64,000 nucleotides of DNA. Origin: an unicellular cyanobacterium SU2 (GTDB lineage Bacteria; Cyanobacteriota; Cyanobacteriia; Cyanobacteriales; Microcystaceae). The notes under the pieces are model-generated. The model worked only from the letters and a program-made list of their open reading frames with translations, was not told the origin of the DNA and did not search any database. The position numbers and the translations under genes were made by a program. The stretch spans positions 62,001 through 126,000 of the forward strand of contig NEED01000014.1 in the NCBI GenBank assembly GCA_002110465.1. Reading direction: 5' to 3'. Below are positions 55,965-64,000 of this stretch, one piece after another (within the stretch, counting starts at the first letter, position 1; each line of letters opens with the position of its first letter).

Positions 55965-55982
55965 TCGATAAATTGATTAGTT

Positions 55983-56969
55983 TTAGTCATTTAAACTCAT
56001 CTCTTTACGTTCCATAATAGCTGAAATTAAAGATTTTTGGGTAACTTTGTCACTATCTGATAGCACTGCTTGCTTAGCTGCTTCATCTGCTGCTCGAACA
56101 ATTTCAGCTTGAGCGAGTCCCGTTGCTTTTTCGATAATTTGTGACCAATCTTTCCAGTCAATTTGAAAAGTTATTAAGCGAGTTTGGATCAGTTCACGAA
56201 TAATTTTTGAATCAGGCAACTTGTATTTTATGACATCATCAAATCTTCTAAAAAGAGCCTTATCTAATAAATTAGGATGGTTAGTTGCTGCAATAATCAG
56301 GCTCTCTCCTTGGTCATTTTCTAGAAACATCAAAAAAGAATTGAGAATACGTCGCATTTCTCCTACATCATTCGTGTTTTGACGTTGTGTGCCAATAGCA
56401 TCAAATTCATCAAAAAAATAGACCCCTTTTGTAATTGTCATTGCTTCAAAAATGAGTTTTAAACGACTAGCCGTCTCCCCCATATATTTGCCAATGAGAC
56501 TGTCATATAGAGTCGTGAATAAAGGTAGTTGAAGCTCTCCTGCTAACGCTGCGGCAGTCATGGTTTTTCCTGAACCTGGAAGTCCAACCAACAATAATTT
56601 ACGACGAGGTGCAAGATTATGCTCTCGTAATCTTTTTCCTTGTCTTTGCTCAGTCAACACCCTTTTTAATCGAAAAGCCAGTTCAGAAGGTAAAATCATA
56701 TCTGAAAGCCTCGTATCTGGATATCTCACTGAAACTAGATTAGCTAAATCTCCTTTAGGTTGTACTAATGGAATAGGAGCAGATGTTTTTTCTATAACCG
56801 ATTTACGAGCTTTTGCCTGGTCTATTAATTCTCGAATTTCTTGAGCTAACTTACCATGTCCTTGTCTAGCTTCATGTGCAGCCATTTGTAGAGCAGCAGA
56901 GTAAAATTGCTGATCCTCTTCTTCGAGATGACTCCTCAAAAGTGCTAGGATATGGCGAGCAGTAGACAT
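55983..56969 (-). CDS. AAA+ ATPase, partner of the S8 protease
   Basis: The 328-residue protein has a helical N-terminal part (residues 1-65), then an AAA+ module: Walker A GLPGSGKT (119-126), Walker B FFDEFD (175-180), sensor 1 AATNHP (about 217-222) and the arginine finger pair ALFRRFDDVI (about 229-238). This module resembles the FtsH/spastin class, with a short C-terminal helical lid. It may remodel a target for the protease or sense infection. The ATG at 56969 is ordinary, 18 bases separate its stop from the protease start, and a 138-base gap separates it from the gene upstream. Confidence 0.9.
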   Translation of the reverse strand: MSTARHILALLRSHLEEEDQQFYSAALQMAAHEARQGHGKLAQEIRELIDQAKARKSVIEKTSAPIPLVQPKGDLANLVSVRYPDTRLSDMILPSELAFRLKRVLTEQRQGKRLREHNLAPRRKLLLVGLPGSGKTMTAAALAGELQLPLFTTLYDSLIGKYMGETASRLKLIFEAMTITKGVYFFDEFDAIGTQRQNTNDVGEMRRILNSFLMFLENDQGESLIIAATNHPNLLDKALFRRFDDVIKYKLPDSKIIRELIQTRLITFQIDWKDWSQIIEKATGLAQAEIVRAADEAAKQAVLSDSDKVTQKSLISAIMERKEMSLND

Positions 56970-57107
56970 AATTTTTCCAAAGGCTCAGTCTCTTAAATTA
57001 TATCTTAAAATCGCTTTAAATAGACCTTTGATCTCAAAAAAAATTTATAATAAAATTCTCTATTCAGCTAAGTTATTTATTGCAATTATTTTACCGTAAA
57101 CATCTAA

Positions 57108-57878
57108 CTAATCTTGCCCTAATTCCTTTTCTGCAACCTCCTCATCAGGAATATCTTCTAACATTCTTTCAATTAAATCTTGCATAACAAAATCTTTATT
57201 TCCGTTCCAACGTTCCCAGGTTTCAATATGTTTCATCCTCAAAGCAAGATTAAGAACCTCAATTCCTCCATCATGAATATCAATTTCTAATTCCTCAATT
57301 TCTGGTAACGGTTGTCTTGCTTTCTCTTCCAGATAAGTGTTGACTGCTGCGATTTTTTCGTCAGGATCTTCATATTGACTTTCTATGTCCATAATCTCTT
57401 TCTCTAAGGTTTCAGAATTACGGATATAAATGTCATTCCTTTCAAAAAATTCATCAAAAGAATTTTGTGTAACCGGTTTCTGATCTCTAGCAGTCGTAAA
57501 CAGTTTATTGACAATTCGCAGTCGTTTCGGTTCTGCTGCTCGCCAATTTATTCGCTTAGTAAAAAACTGTAATGCTTCAATAACTCGTTCAAAAGAACGC
57601 AATTCTAATATCATCTCTTGGTCATTACGAAACATAAAATAACCAATCACAATAGGACGTTTTTCTTTGGGAATTTTATTATAAGACGTTTCAAATCTAA
57701 GATTTTTTGCTTCTGATTCATATAACCAAACCCAGCGATCGCCTTCTGGATCGTAATCCATACATTTGAGTTTCTTAAAAACTCCTAAAACAGTCTTTTG
57801 ATTAACAACTTGATAATAAACTCTTGCTGGTTGAAAAGGTTCTCCGGTTACATTGGTGATGAGCAATTCTTCTGACAT
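57108..57878 (-). CDS. Conserved cyanobacterial protein of unknown function
   Basis: The 256-residue protein is soluble and acidic. Its first half is rich in aromatic beta strands (VYYQVVNQKTVLGVFKKLKC, RWVWLYESEAKNLRFETSYN, RPIVIGYFMFRNDQEMILEL) and the second half is helical with an acidic end (IPDEEVAEKELGQD). I do not recognise a domain. It precedes the AAA/protease pair by 138 bases on the same strand, so a shared transcript is possible. It may as well be an unrelated housekeeping gene. ATG at 57878. Confidence 0.7.
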   Translation of the reverse strand: MSEELLITNVTGEPFQPARVYYQVVNQKTVLGVFKKLKCMDYDPEGDRWVWLYESEAKNLRFETSYNKIPKEKRPIVIGYFMFRNDQEMILELRSFERVIEALQFFTKRINWRAAEPKRLRIVNKLFTTARDQKPVTQNSFDEFFERNDIYIRNSETLEKEIMDIESQYEDPDEKIAAVNTYLEEKARQPLPEIEELEIDIHDGGIEVLNLALRMKHIETWERWNGNKDFVMQDLIERMLEDIPDEEVAEKELGQD

Positions 57879-58060
57879 AAATTAATAGTTAATATTTAAT
57901 AGCTAATTTTATTATTATACAGACCCATTATTTTATCAGATTGCCAACTCTTAGTCAAAACTTCTAAAAGTTGTACTATCTAGACTTTATGGGAGATGGC
58001 AAATTTTAAAATTTTTAGTATTCTAAAAGATAAAGTAAAAATAGTATATCTGTAATTATC

Positions 58061-58438
58061 ATGATGACTAATCAGCTTATTGACAAGAAACTCTCAACCT
58101 TGATCACCCTTATGGTTGTCGGTAATTCGGTTGTTACCTTACCATTGTTGGCTAATCAACCCCCAACTAATACTATTAACGAAGCAGAAGCTTTACCAAT
58201 GCCAACTCGAAACCTTCAAGACTTAGAAGAGTTAGAAATTAACAATACTCAACCATGGCAATGGCAAGTGGGGGATGAGGTCGAAACAAATAGACGTAAT
58301 ATCGAGTATGAGATAGATGCCGATACTTTAGAAAATTCTCCATCTGCTGATCTTAAAAAAGAGGATCAAGAATGGCAAAATCTTCATCGCGGAGATCCTA
58401 GAAATAGTGGTGGCGGTTTTTCTATAACTGAGTTTTAA
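58061..58438 (+). CDS. Small exported protein
   Basis: The 125-residue product has a signal peptide (basic start NQLIDKKLSTLI, hydrophobic TLMVVGNSVVTLPLLA, cleavage near residue 32). The mature part is short, acidic and without cysteines; the end has a glycine patch (NSGGGFSITEF). No family was recognised. The ATG at 58061 or the one at 58064 is the start. It is divergent from the 57108-57878 gene. A perfect hairpin at 58478-58493 lies 40 bases after the stop. Confidence 0.6.
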   Translation: MMTNQLIDKKLSTLITLMVVGNSVVTLPLLANQPPTNTINEAEALPMPTRNLQDLEELEINNTQPWQWQVGDEVETNRRNIEYEIDADTLENSPSADLKKEDQEWQNLHRGDPRNSGGGFSITEF

Positions 58439-58903
58439 AGTTTTTTTAGAATTAATTGAGTTTTTCAAGGTAATTGGGGCTGTTTCAACAGCCTTGACTA
58501 CCGAGATCACCATTCCCTTCCATAGATATCTGTATAAAATAAACAATAAAAATTGACCTTCTCGCAACAATTCAAGCATCAAATTGACTCAAAATCTTAA
58601 TTAATTATTAATATTTGAGAAAACTTGGATATTGTGTGGCGTTATCCACGGTTATACTGATAATTTAATCAAATTAATTATAAACGCAATAATACAGTTC
58701 ATTAACAGGGATCAAAGTAAACCAGTTAAAAACTTTTTAAAATTTGATTTACAATGAAATGTCAGTTATGATTGAGTTAAGTTAAAAAATCATAAGATAA
58801 AAATATCAGTCGTAAGCCTTTGTGAGTATTGGCTTTAAGATATTAACCAACAAAATTAGTCAATAGGAAAAGATTTTATCAACTTGTATCCCCTTTTGCA
58901 TAA
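58439..58903. other. Intergenic region with one hairpin and a DnaA-box-like site
   Basis: These 465 AT-rich bases hold GGCTGTT/AACAGCC at 58478-58493, a likely transcript end, and a single GTTATCCACGG near 58643 inside a small GTGG/CCAC hairpin. No gene was seen. The last part must hold the promoter of the zinc-ribbon gene. Confidence 0.4.
58478..58493 (+). terminator. Perfect 7-bp hairpin after the exported protein gene
   Basis: GGCTGTT (58478-58484) pairs with AACAGCC (58487-58493) around TC. There is no T-run after it, so it is a weak terminator at best. Confidence 0.45.
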
Positions 58904-59149
58904 ATGAATAAAGTAATCATGAATAAGACTCAAAAAATTTACTGTCCCAATTGTGGTAGTGATGCTCAAAGACATTATTATCGCTATAATAAAATAACCA
59001 AAACAACTTGTCCGGTTTGCGATTATTTAATGGTCAATTGTTCTCAAACGGGAAAAGTTTTAGAATCCTATGCACCAGGGATTTATTCTCCCGGTATTGA
59101 CGTTTTTATCTCTCTAAAAGACTCCCTATTGTTTACAGCAGATAACTAG
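58904..59149 (+). CDS. Small zinc-ribbon protein
   Basis: The 81-residue protein has a zinc ribbon: YCPNCGSDAQRHYYRYNKIT, then KTTCPVCDYLMVNCSQTGKV, that is C-x2-C and C-x2-C. It ends with an aromatic patch (SYAPGIYSPGIDVFISLKDS). Cyanobacteria have a family of such short proteins, often labelled as PriA-like by similarity of the zinc motif alone; that function is not supported. Starts at 58904 (MNKVIMNKTQKIYC) or 58919. Monocistronic. Confidence 0.72.
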   Translation: MNKVIMNKTQKIYCPNCGSDAQRHYYRYNKITKTTCPVCDYLMVNCSQTGKVLESYAPGIYSPGIDVFISLKDSLLFTADN

Positions 59150-59208
59150 AAACTATTATTAATGATAATTCAATTATAATCTTCCCAAACTCCTTGACAG
59201 GTTTCAGA

Positions 59209-60231
59209 TTAACTATGGGAAAATCGTAATTGTCCACAAGCTGCATTAGCTTCTAGTCCCCGTGAGTAGCGAATACTAGCAGCAACTTTATGTTGTTGAA
59301 GAACATCCATAAAGGTTTGAATTTGCTGTTGATTAGGGCGTTGATAATCAGCTTCATCAATAGGATTATAAGGAATTAAATTAACATGACTTTGAAATCC
59401 CCGTAAGTGATTAGCCAATTCAATGGCGTGGTGAGGTAAATCATTGAGTCCCCCTAATAAAATATATTCAAAAGTCACTCGCCGTCGAGTGATTTCGACA
59501 TAGTTTCGACAGTCTTCTAATAATTGTTCTAGAGGATAATGGACAGCACTAGGAATTAATTTCTCCCGTAAAGTTTGGTTAGAAGCATGAAGACTAACCG
59601 CAAAAGTAACTTGTAGGTGATAGTTAGCTAATTGAATAATTTTTTGAGGGAGTCCCACCGTAGAAATAGTAAGCGATCGCTGCCCAATTCCCACATCTTG
59701 ATTAAGAATTTTTACAGCAGCAACCACTTCATCTAGGTTCAATAATGGTTCTCCCATTCCCATAAAAACTACATGACTCACCCGTCGTTGAAAATCTTCT
59801 TGAACCGTTAAGACTTGATCGACAATTTCATAGGCTTTAAGATTACGATCGTAGCCTCCTTTTCCTGTCGCACAAAAGTTGCAGGCCATGGGACACCCCA
59901 CCTGGGAAGACACACAAACTGTCAAGCGTTTAGCAGTAGGAATACCAACAGCTTCGATAATTAAGCCATCTTGGAGAGATAGTAAATATTTACGGGTAGC
60001 ATCAGGAGCAATAGTACGATAATTAATCGTAGAACGACCAACGGGATAATCGATCAGTTGTTCGCGCCAGATTTTCGGGAAAACAGAGATTTCTTCTAGC
60101 GAGCGCGCCCCTTTTTGATAAAGCCATTGATGGAGTTGTTTCCCTCGATAAGCGGGTTGTCCCTGTTGCTGTACCCACTCGGTTAACTCCTCTAGTGATT
60201 TTCCTAATAGAGTTTCTTTCGTTAAAAGCAT
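59209..60231 (-). CDS. rlmN: 23S rRNA (adenine2503-C2)-methyltransferase (also tRNA A37)
   Basis: The 340-residue radical-SAM enzyme has [20 protein letters not shown], the CX3CX2C iron-sulfur site (about residues 113-132), and the two Cys that carry the methyl transfer (Cys near residue 333 in AACGQLRFS is one). It methylates A2503 of 23S rRNA and A37 of some tRNAs, supporting translation fidelity. The ATG at 60231 is preferred to a TTG two codons upstream. It is upstream of no clear operon partner; the ycf33 gene starts on the same strand some 380 bases away. Confidence 0.95.
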   Translation of the reverse strand: MLLTKETLLGKSLEELTEWVQQQGQPAYRGKQLHQWLYQKGARSLEEISVFPKIWREQLIDYPVGRSTINYRTIAPDATRKYLLSLQDGLIIEAVGIPTAKRLTVCVSSQVGCPMACNFCATGKGGYDRNLKAYEIVDQVLTVQEDFQRRVSHVVFMGMGEPLLNLDEVVAAVKILNQDVGIGQRSLTISTVGLPQKIIQLANYHLQVTFAVSLHASNQTLREKLIPSAVHYPLEQLLEDCRNYVEITRRRVTFEYILLGGLNDLPHHAIELANHLRGFQSHVNLIPYNPIDEADYQRPNQQQIQTFMDVLQQHKVAASIRYSRGLEANAACGQLRFSHS

Positions 60232-60413
60232 TGACAAATATTACTCAATTATATCGGTTGAGAATGGCGTATTCCTGTTTTAGCGACCAAATACCCCTAA
60301 TTTATTCTTAATTTCCTCTCATTTTTCATTGATTAAGAAATAGCGATCGCCCTTAATCATCAAGAGTTCAAAGACATCAGGCGATCGCCCTTTCCTAGAA
60401 ACTCTAGTAACCA

Positions 60414-60617
60414 TTAGACCGTCGATAACCCTAACATAGCCCGTAAGGTAAAAAAGAGAAACATAAATCCTCCTACCACAATTCCTACCAAGGCAACGGC
60501 CGTGACTGGATTTTTCAACAGAGGTTTGAGCCAACCGAAAACCGAAAAGAAAACACCAAGACTGAAACTAATCAAATAACGGGGGTAGCGCAAAACATTT
60601 TCAAAAAATTCGCCCAT
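60414..60617 (-). CDS. ycf33: DUF751 family protein (Ycf33)
   Basis: The 67-residue protein MGEFFENVLRYPRYLISFSL, then two membrane helices (FFSVFGWLKPLL and TAVALVGIVVGGFMFLFFTL), matches the Ycf33/DUF751 family found in plastid genomes and cyanobacteria. It is a thylakoid or plasma-membrane protein; some work links Ycf33 to cyclic electron flow, which I cannot check here. The ATG at 60617 is correct for the family start. Confidence 0.88.
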   Translation of the reverse strand: MGEFFENVLRYPRYLISFSLGVFFSVFGWLKPLLKNPVTAVALVGIVVGGFMFLFFTLRAMLGLSTV

Positions 60618-60659
60618 GGGTTAGCCTAACCAATGTACAACAATTCTATTATCTACTTT

Positions 60660-61940
60660 ATGGCAAAAAATTTATTTGATCACACAGCAGACCAATTAGT
60701 TAACTTTAGCCGTCTGTGGGGTCGTCAAACCTGGTTAATCTTTCTTGCTATTTTTAGCCTATCTCTAACCCTGATTATTTTCACCGTTCAACTCCCCGTG
60801 GAGTCTCGTAACCAACCGCCAGAAATTCGAGGCGTGTGGCTAACCAACATAGATAGTGATGTTCTTTTTAATCAGAATACTCTATCGGATGGGATTACCA
60901 CCCTGAAGCAGTTAAATTTTAATACCCTTTATCCTACGGTCTGGAATTGGGGTTATACTCTCTATCCTTCTCAAGTTGCCCAACCAGTCACCGGAAAAGC
61001 ATTAGATCCCACTGAAGGGTTACAGGGACGAGATATATTACAAGAAATCATGGATCAAGGACATCAAGCAGATATGGCCGTGATTCCTTGGTTTGAGTTT
61101 GGGTTTATGGCCCCTGCTGACTCCCAACTAGCGAAAAACCATCCTCAATGGCTTACCCAACGGAAAAATGGTGACAAAATTTGGTTAGAAGGGAACGTAC
61201 ATAAACGGGTTTGGCTTAATCCTTTACATCCAGAGGTTCAACAATTTATTACGGATTTAGTCGCCGAAATTGTCAGTAACTATGAGGTAGATGGCATTCA
61301 ATTTGATGACCATTTTGGTATACCGTTTGACTTTGGTTATGATGATGTAACCGTTAAACTTTATCAACAAGAACATCAGGGTAAATTACCGCCAAATCCG
61401 CCAAGAAATCTAACAACATCCAATAATTGTTCAGTGAATAGTCAGGCTTGGAAAGAATGGACACGATGGCGAGCTAACAAAATAACAAGCTATATGACAG
61501 AGTTATTTAAAACTATCAAACAAACCAATCCTAATGTGATAGTTTCTCTATCTCCTAACCCTCAACCTTTCTCAGCCAACTGTTATTTACTTGACTGGCA
61601 TCAATGGGAAAGGCGAGGACTGGTAGAAGAATTAGTCTTGCAAGTATACCGCCCCAATCTTCGAGATTTTCAGAGAGAATTGAGTCGCCCTGAAGTCCAA
61701 CAAGCTAAACAACATATTCCTTTTGCCGTAGGGATTCTGTCGGGGTTGAAAGGCCGTCCTGTTCCCATGGAACGGGTAAAAATGCAAGTAAAAACAGCGC
61801 GTCAAAAACAATTTGCTGGGATTTCTTTTTTCTTTTATGAAAGTTTATGGAATTTTGGAATAGAATCTCCAAAAGAACGTAAGTCAGGTTATGAAAACTT
61901 ATTTCCCACACAGGTAAATAGGCCAAGTCCCGCTCTTTAA
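60660..61940 (+). CDS. Glycosyl hydrolase-like family 10 (GHL10/DUF187) protein, membrane-anchored
   Basis: The 426-residue product has an N-terminal membrane anchor (WLIFLAIFSLSLTLIIFTVQ, about residues 22-41) and then the GHL10 barrel: EIRGVWLTNIDSDVLFNQNT, LYPTVWNWGYTLYPS, VDGIQFDDHFGIPFDFGYDD (catalytic-type acidic residues) and VIVSLSPNPQPFS. The family is thought to cleave glycans or modify peptidoglycan and is secreted or lipid-anchored. The true substrate is unknown. ATG at 60660 gives MAKNLFDHTADQ; an earlier ATG at 60633 is possible. Confidence 0.87.
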   Translation: MAKNLFDHTADQLVNFSRLWGRQTWLIFLAIFSLSLTLIIFTVQLPVESRNQPPEIRGVWLTNIDSDVLFNQNTLSDGITTLKQLNFNTLYPTVWNWGYTLYPSQVAQPVTGKALDPTEGLQGRDILQEIMDQGHQADMAVIPWFEFGFMAPADSQLAKNHPQWLTQRKNGDKIWLEGNVHKRVWLNPLHPEVQQFITDLVAEIVSNYEVDGIQFDDHFGIPFDFGYDDVTVKLYQQEHQGKLPPNPPRNLTTSNNCSVNSQAWKEWTRWRANKITSYMTELFKTIKQTNPNVIVSLSPNPQPFSANCYLLDWHQWERRGLVEELVLQVYRPNLRDFQRELSRPEVQQAKQHIPFAVGILSGLKGRPVPMERVKMQVKTARQKQFAGISFFFYESLWNFGIESPKERKSGYENLFPTQVNRPSPAL

Positions 61941-62122
61941 TATTTTTTGGCAAAAAAGACTGTCTAAACAAGATGTGCCGTCAAAAGCTCTACTTAAGTA
62001 TTAAGAGGACAGTCATCGGCGACGAACTTAATCTTAACCTAGCATGAAGGACTTTTGGAAAAATTTTTGGTAGAATTGAAAGTCTAAAGATAATTAATGT
62101 CAATCTTTAATGGAGATATCTT

Positions 62123-62359
62123 ATGGCCCGTAAATGTCAACTAACCGGAAAGCAAGCCAATAATGCTTTTGCTATTTCCCACTCTCATCGTCGGACGAAA
62201 AAGTTACAAGAAGCTAATTTACAATGGAAGCGGGTTTGGTGGAAGGAAGGGAATCGTTGGGTTAGATTACGCCTATCTACAAAAGCCATTAAAACTTTAG
62301 AAAAGAAAGGGTTACAAGCCATGGCGAAAGAGGCAGGAATTAACTTAAATAAACTCTAA
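62123..62359 (+). CDS. rpmB: 50S ribosomal protein L28
   Basis: The 78-residue protein starts [20 protein letters not shown] and continues with [19 protein letters not shown], the typical L28 sequence with one Cys near the start as in cyanobacteria. It belongs to the large ribosomal subunit. A GGAG site lies 11 bases before the ATG at 62123 (AATGGAGATATCTT). The gene is monocistronic. Confidence 0.95.
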   Translation: MARKCQLTGKQANNAFAISHSHRRTKKLQEANLQWKRVWWKEGNRWVRLRLSTKAIKTLEKKGLQAMAKEAGINLNKL

Positions 62360-62661
62360 GTATCAGAAGTATGCGGAGGGTGGGGAATGTGGGGAACTTC
62401 AATCAATTTAGATAATAATAGAGCCGTGGAATCAAAGGTTTGTACACCAAGTTAGCGGTAGGGATTAGTTTAGTTGCAAATTGAACTGGCCGCTATCAGT
62501 TCTCCCTCCCAACACCTGAATTAGGTCGGCTTTGTTGGTAAAAGTTTGGTAATTAGCCCATTAAATTTGGTCATTATTTCCTCTGTTAATGAGAAATAGG
62601 AGGCCAATCAAGGATACAATTCAGTTTAACAATAACACTGCATCCAAGACTCACCTAAATC
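62360..62661. other. Intergenic region upstream of the GDP-mannose gene
   Basis: These 302 bases contain a G-rich stretch (GGAGGGTGGGGAATGTGGGG) and complementary blocks (AGCGGT... and GCCGCT near 62455 and 62491), which could fold, but I could not identify a known RNA family. Confidence 0.4.
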
Positions 62662-63723
62662 ATGACTCAAGTTTTCATTCCCGTCATCCTCGCTGGTGGT
62701 AAAGGAGAACGTTTTTGGCCTCTTAGTCGCCGCCATCGCCCCAAACAGTTTCTCTGCCTTGATAGTAGCGGCCAAAGTTTATTACAATCAACGGCTCAGC
62801 GTCTGCTTCCCTTAGCCCAAACTTGGGACAATCTTTGGGTGATCACCTCCGCATCCATTGCTGATGGCGTACGAGAACAATTAAGAGATTTACCTGAAGG
62901 GAACCTCTTGGTAGAACCACAAGGACGAGATACCGCCCCAGCCGTTGCCTGGGCTACTTTGAAGGTGGCTGAACATTATGGTCAAGATGCAGTCATTGGG
63001 TTTTTTCCAGCAGACCATTGGATCGCTGATACTCAAGGGTTTGAGACAACTCTCAAGGTCTGTAGTCAGTTAGCCATGACTGAAGATGCCATCGTTACTT
63101 TAGGCATTAAACCAAGCTATCCTTCCACGGGCTACGGGTATATTGAACAAGGGGAAAAACATGGGGGTTGTAAAGACTTACCCATCTATCGTGTCAGTCG
63201 CTTTACCGAAAAACCCAATCAAGAAACTGCCAAATCTTTTATCGCAACCGAAAAATTTAGCTGGAATAGCGGGATGTTTATTTTTCGTGCGGGAGTTGTA
63301 CTCAAAGAATTAGAACTCTATGCCCCTCAGATGATGCAATTGTTAAAAGAAAAAGGTAAAGCAGCCTATGCTGAATTAGAAAAGATAAGTATTGACTATG
63401 CTCTGATGGAAAAAACTCAATTAGCCTACGTTTTACCTGCTAATTTTGGTTGGGATGATCTAGGAGACTGGAATTCTTTAGAACGACTCACTAAAGCCAA
63501 CGGAGATAATGTAGACTTAGCCAATCATGTTAACCTCGATACTCAAGGAGCGATAGTCTATTCAAGTGATGACAACCAAATTATCGCCACTATCGGCTTA
63601 GAAGATGTGGTAATTGTGCGAGACGGGAATGTCACCTTAGTAGCCAAGAAAAATCAGACCCAAGAGATCAAAAAACTCTTAAAATTATTACAAGCAGATC
63701 CTAACTTAGAAAAATATTTATAA
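62662..63723 (+). CDS. manC: Mannose-1-phosphate guanylyltransferase
   Basis: The 353-residue enzyme makes GDP-mannose from mannose-1-phosphate and GTP. The N-terminal signature VILAGGKGERFWPLSRRHRP with catalytic Lys (KQFL), the metal site FFPADHW (about 109-115), and FTEKPNQETAKSFIAT (about 175-190) with WNSGMFIFRAG are present. It is the single-domain form, without the phosphomannose isomerase half of ManC/AlgA. GDP-mannose feeds polysaccharide and lipopolysaccharide synthesis. ATG at 62662 gives MTQVFIPVILAGG. The next gene, an ABC1 kinase, starts 83 bases later. Confidence 0.93.
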   Translation: MTQVFIPVILAGGKGERFWPLSRRHRPKQFLCLDSSGQSLLQSTAQRLLPLAQTWDNLWVITSASIADGVREQLRDLPEGNLLVEPQGRDTAPAVAWATLKVAEHYGQDAVIGFFPADHWIADTQGFETTLKVCSQLAMTEDAIVTLGIKPSYPSTGYGYIEQGEKHGGCKDLPIYRVSRFTEKPNQETAKSFIATEKFSWNSGMFIFRAGVVLKELELYAPQMMQLLKEKGKAAYAELEKISIDYALMEKTQLAYVLPANFGWDDLGDWNSLERLTKANGDNVDLANHVNLDTQGAIVYSSDDNQIIATIGLEDVVIVRDGNVTLVAKKNQTQEIKKLLKLLQADPNLEKYL

Positions 63724-63805
63724 TTAATTACCAAAGACATAGGAAATTCTTCAATGAGTAACTAATTATTCTGTATTGTTCATCATCCAGTTATTTATAC
63801 AACCT

Positions 63806-64000
63806 ATGTTTTCTTTAACTCAAACCAGTGCGCGTCAACGGGAAATTATTGAAGTTGTTCTTGGCAATGGCTGGGATTATATGCGAGGGTTATTGACTGC
63901 AGGGAAAGCCGATAATCCCCAAATTCCTCCCCCAGAAGTTCTGAGAAATATTTTAGTTGAATTAGGACCATTTTATGTTAAATTAGGGCAACTTCTTAGC
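63806..64000 (+). CDS. AarF/UbiB (ABC1) family kinase-like protein, 5' part only
   Basis: The first 65 residues are visible: MFSLTQTSARQREIIEVVLG, NGWDYMRGLLTAG, and VELGPFYVKLGQLLS at the edge. The KLGQ motif is the family's KxGQ signature and marks the ABC1/UbiB atypical kinases; in cyanobacteria these act in plastoquinone or tocopherol pathways and light stress. It is cut by the window end. The ATG at 63806 is the natural start. Confidence 0.85.
   Translation, partial: MFSLTQTSARQREIIEVVLGNGWDYMRGLLTAGKADNPQIPPPEVLRNILVELGPFYVKLGQLLS

Noticed and set aside
58630-58660. Replication origin (DnaA box) in the AT-rich gap
   Set aside because: Only one box-like sequence (TTATCCACG) with a mismatch is present and there is no dnaA or dnaN nearby.
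60319-60534. 71-codon minus-strand frame overlapping ycf33
   Set aside because: It is a different frame of the ycf33 sequence plus its downstream part, and has no independent support.

Overview
The window looks like chromosomal DNA of a unicellular, beta-type cyanobacterium, in the Crocosphaera/Cyanothece/Rippkaea neighbourhood (genus is an inference). It has many HIP1 octamers (GCGATCGC) and typical cyanobacterial genes: SbtA/SbtB bicarbonate uptake, ferredoxin-dependent glutamate synthase, ferredoxin-sulfite reductase, NdhD, LrtA/HPF, a photosystem II S4-domain protein, Ycf33 and PilT2. No rRNA, tRNA or CRISPR array was seen.

Layout: 1-697 is a truncated chromate transporter gene. 755-4083 is a GC-richer, HIP1-poor carbon-uptake segment: sbtA, a small one-helix membrane protein gene and, in opposite orientation, sbtB. 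sbtA and the small gene share a promoter-like sequence. 4157-13151 holds a group 2 sigma factor, the PSII S4 protein, a GHMP kinase/nucleotidyltransferase pair of heptose type, aroC, sir and a DUF3747-like gene. 13152-14054 carries a dead IS200/IS605 element. 14055-19899 holds a pentapeptide-repeat protein and glsF, whose reading frame contains a heptanucleotide repeat. 19964-22514 is a cluster of three toxin-antitoxin pairs plus a HicB relic. 22604-33416 holds a K+ channel with a zinc ribbon, gloB, a GH38 mannosidase, lrtA, lipB, panD, an orphan HicB, a cysteine desulfurase and a small ParE-like protein with a zinc motif. 33417-34357 carries a group II intron remnant and a decayed small gene.

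34358-47910 contains ndhD, a frameshifted cinA, pyrR, mnmD-like, an HD-GYP response regulator, pgeF, birA, pilT2 followed by a gene with a KaiB-like domain, an RluA-type pseudouridine synthase and an ankyrin-repeat protein. 48037-48243 is a Uma2 pseudogene. 48400-53300 holds a permease, rbfA, a GH3 hexosaminidase and the glutathione-dependent formaldehyde dehydrogenase. 53373-56969 is a two-gene AAA+ ATPase/subtilase operon that looks like a defence module. The rest (57108-64000) holds hypothetical genes, rlmN, ycf33, a GH10-like protein, rpmB, a mannose-1-phosphate guanylyltransferase and the start of an AarF/UbiB kinase gene.

Three themes stand out. First, an apparently imported, co-regulated bicarbonate-uptake segment whose SbtB lacks the usual redox tail. 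Second, short tandem heptamer repeats that sit at the stop codons of three genes and inside glsF. Third, gene decay (IS200, group II intron, Uma2, HicB, cinA) next to toxin-antitoxin and possible anti-phage genes.
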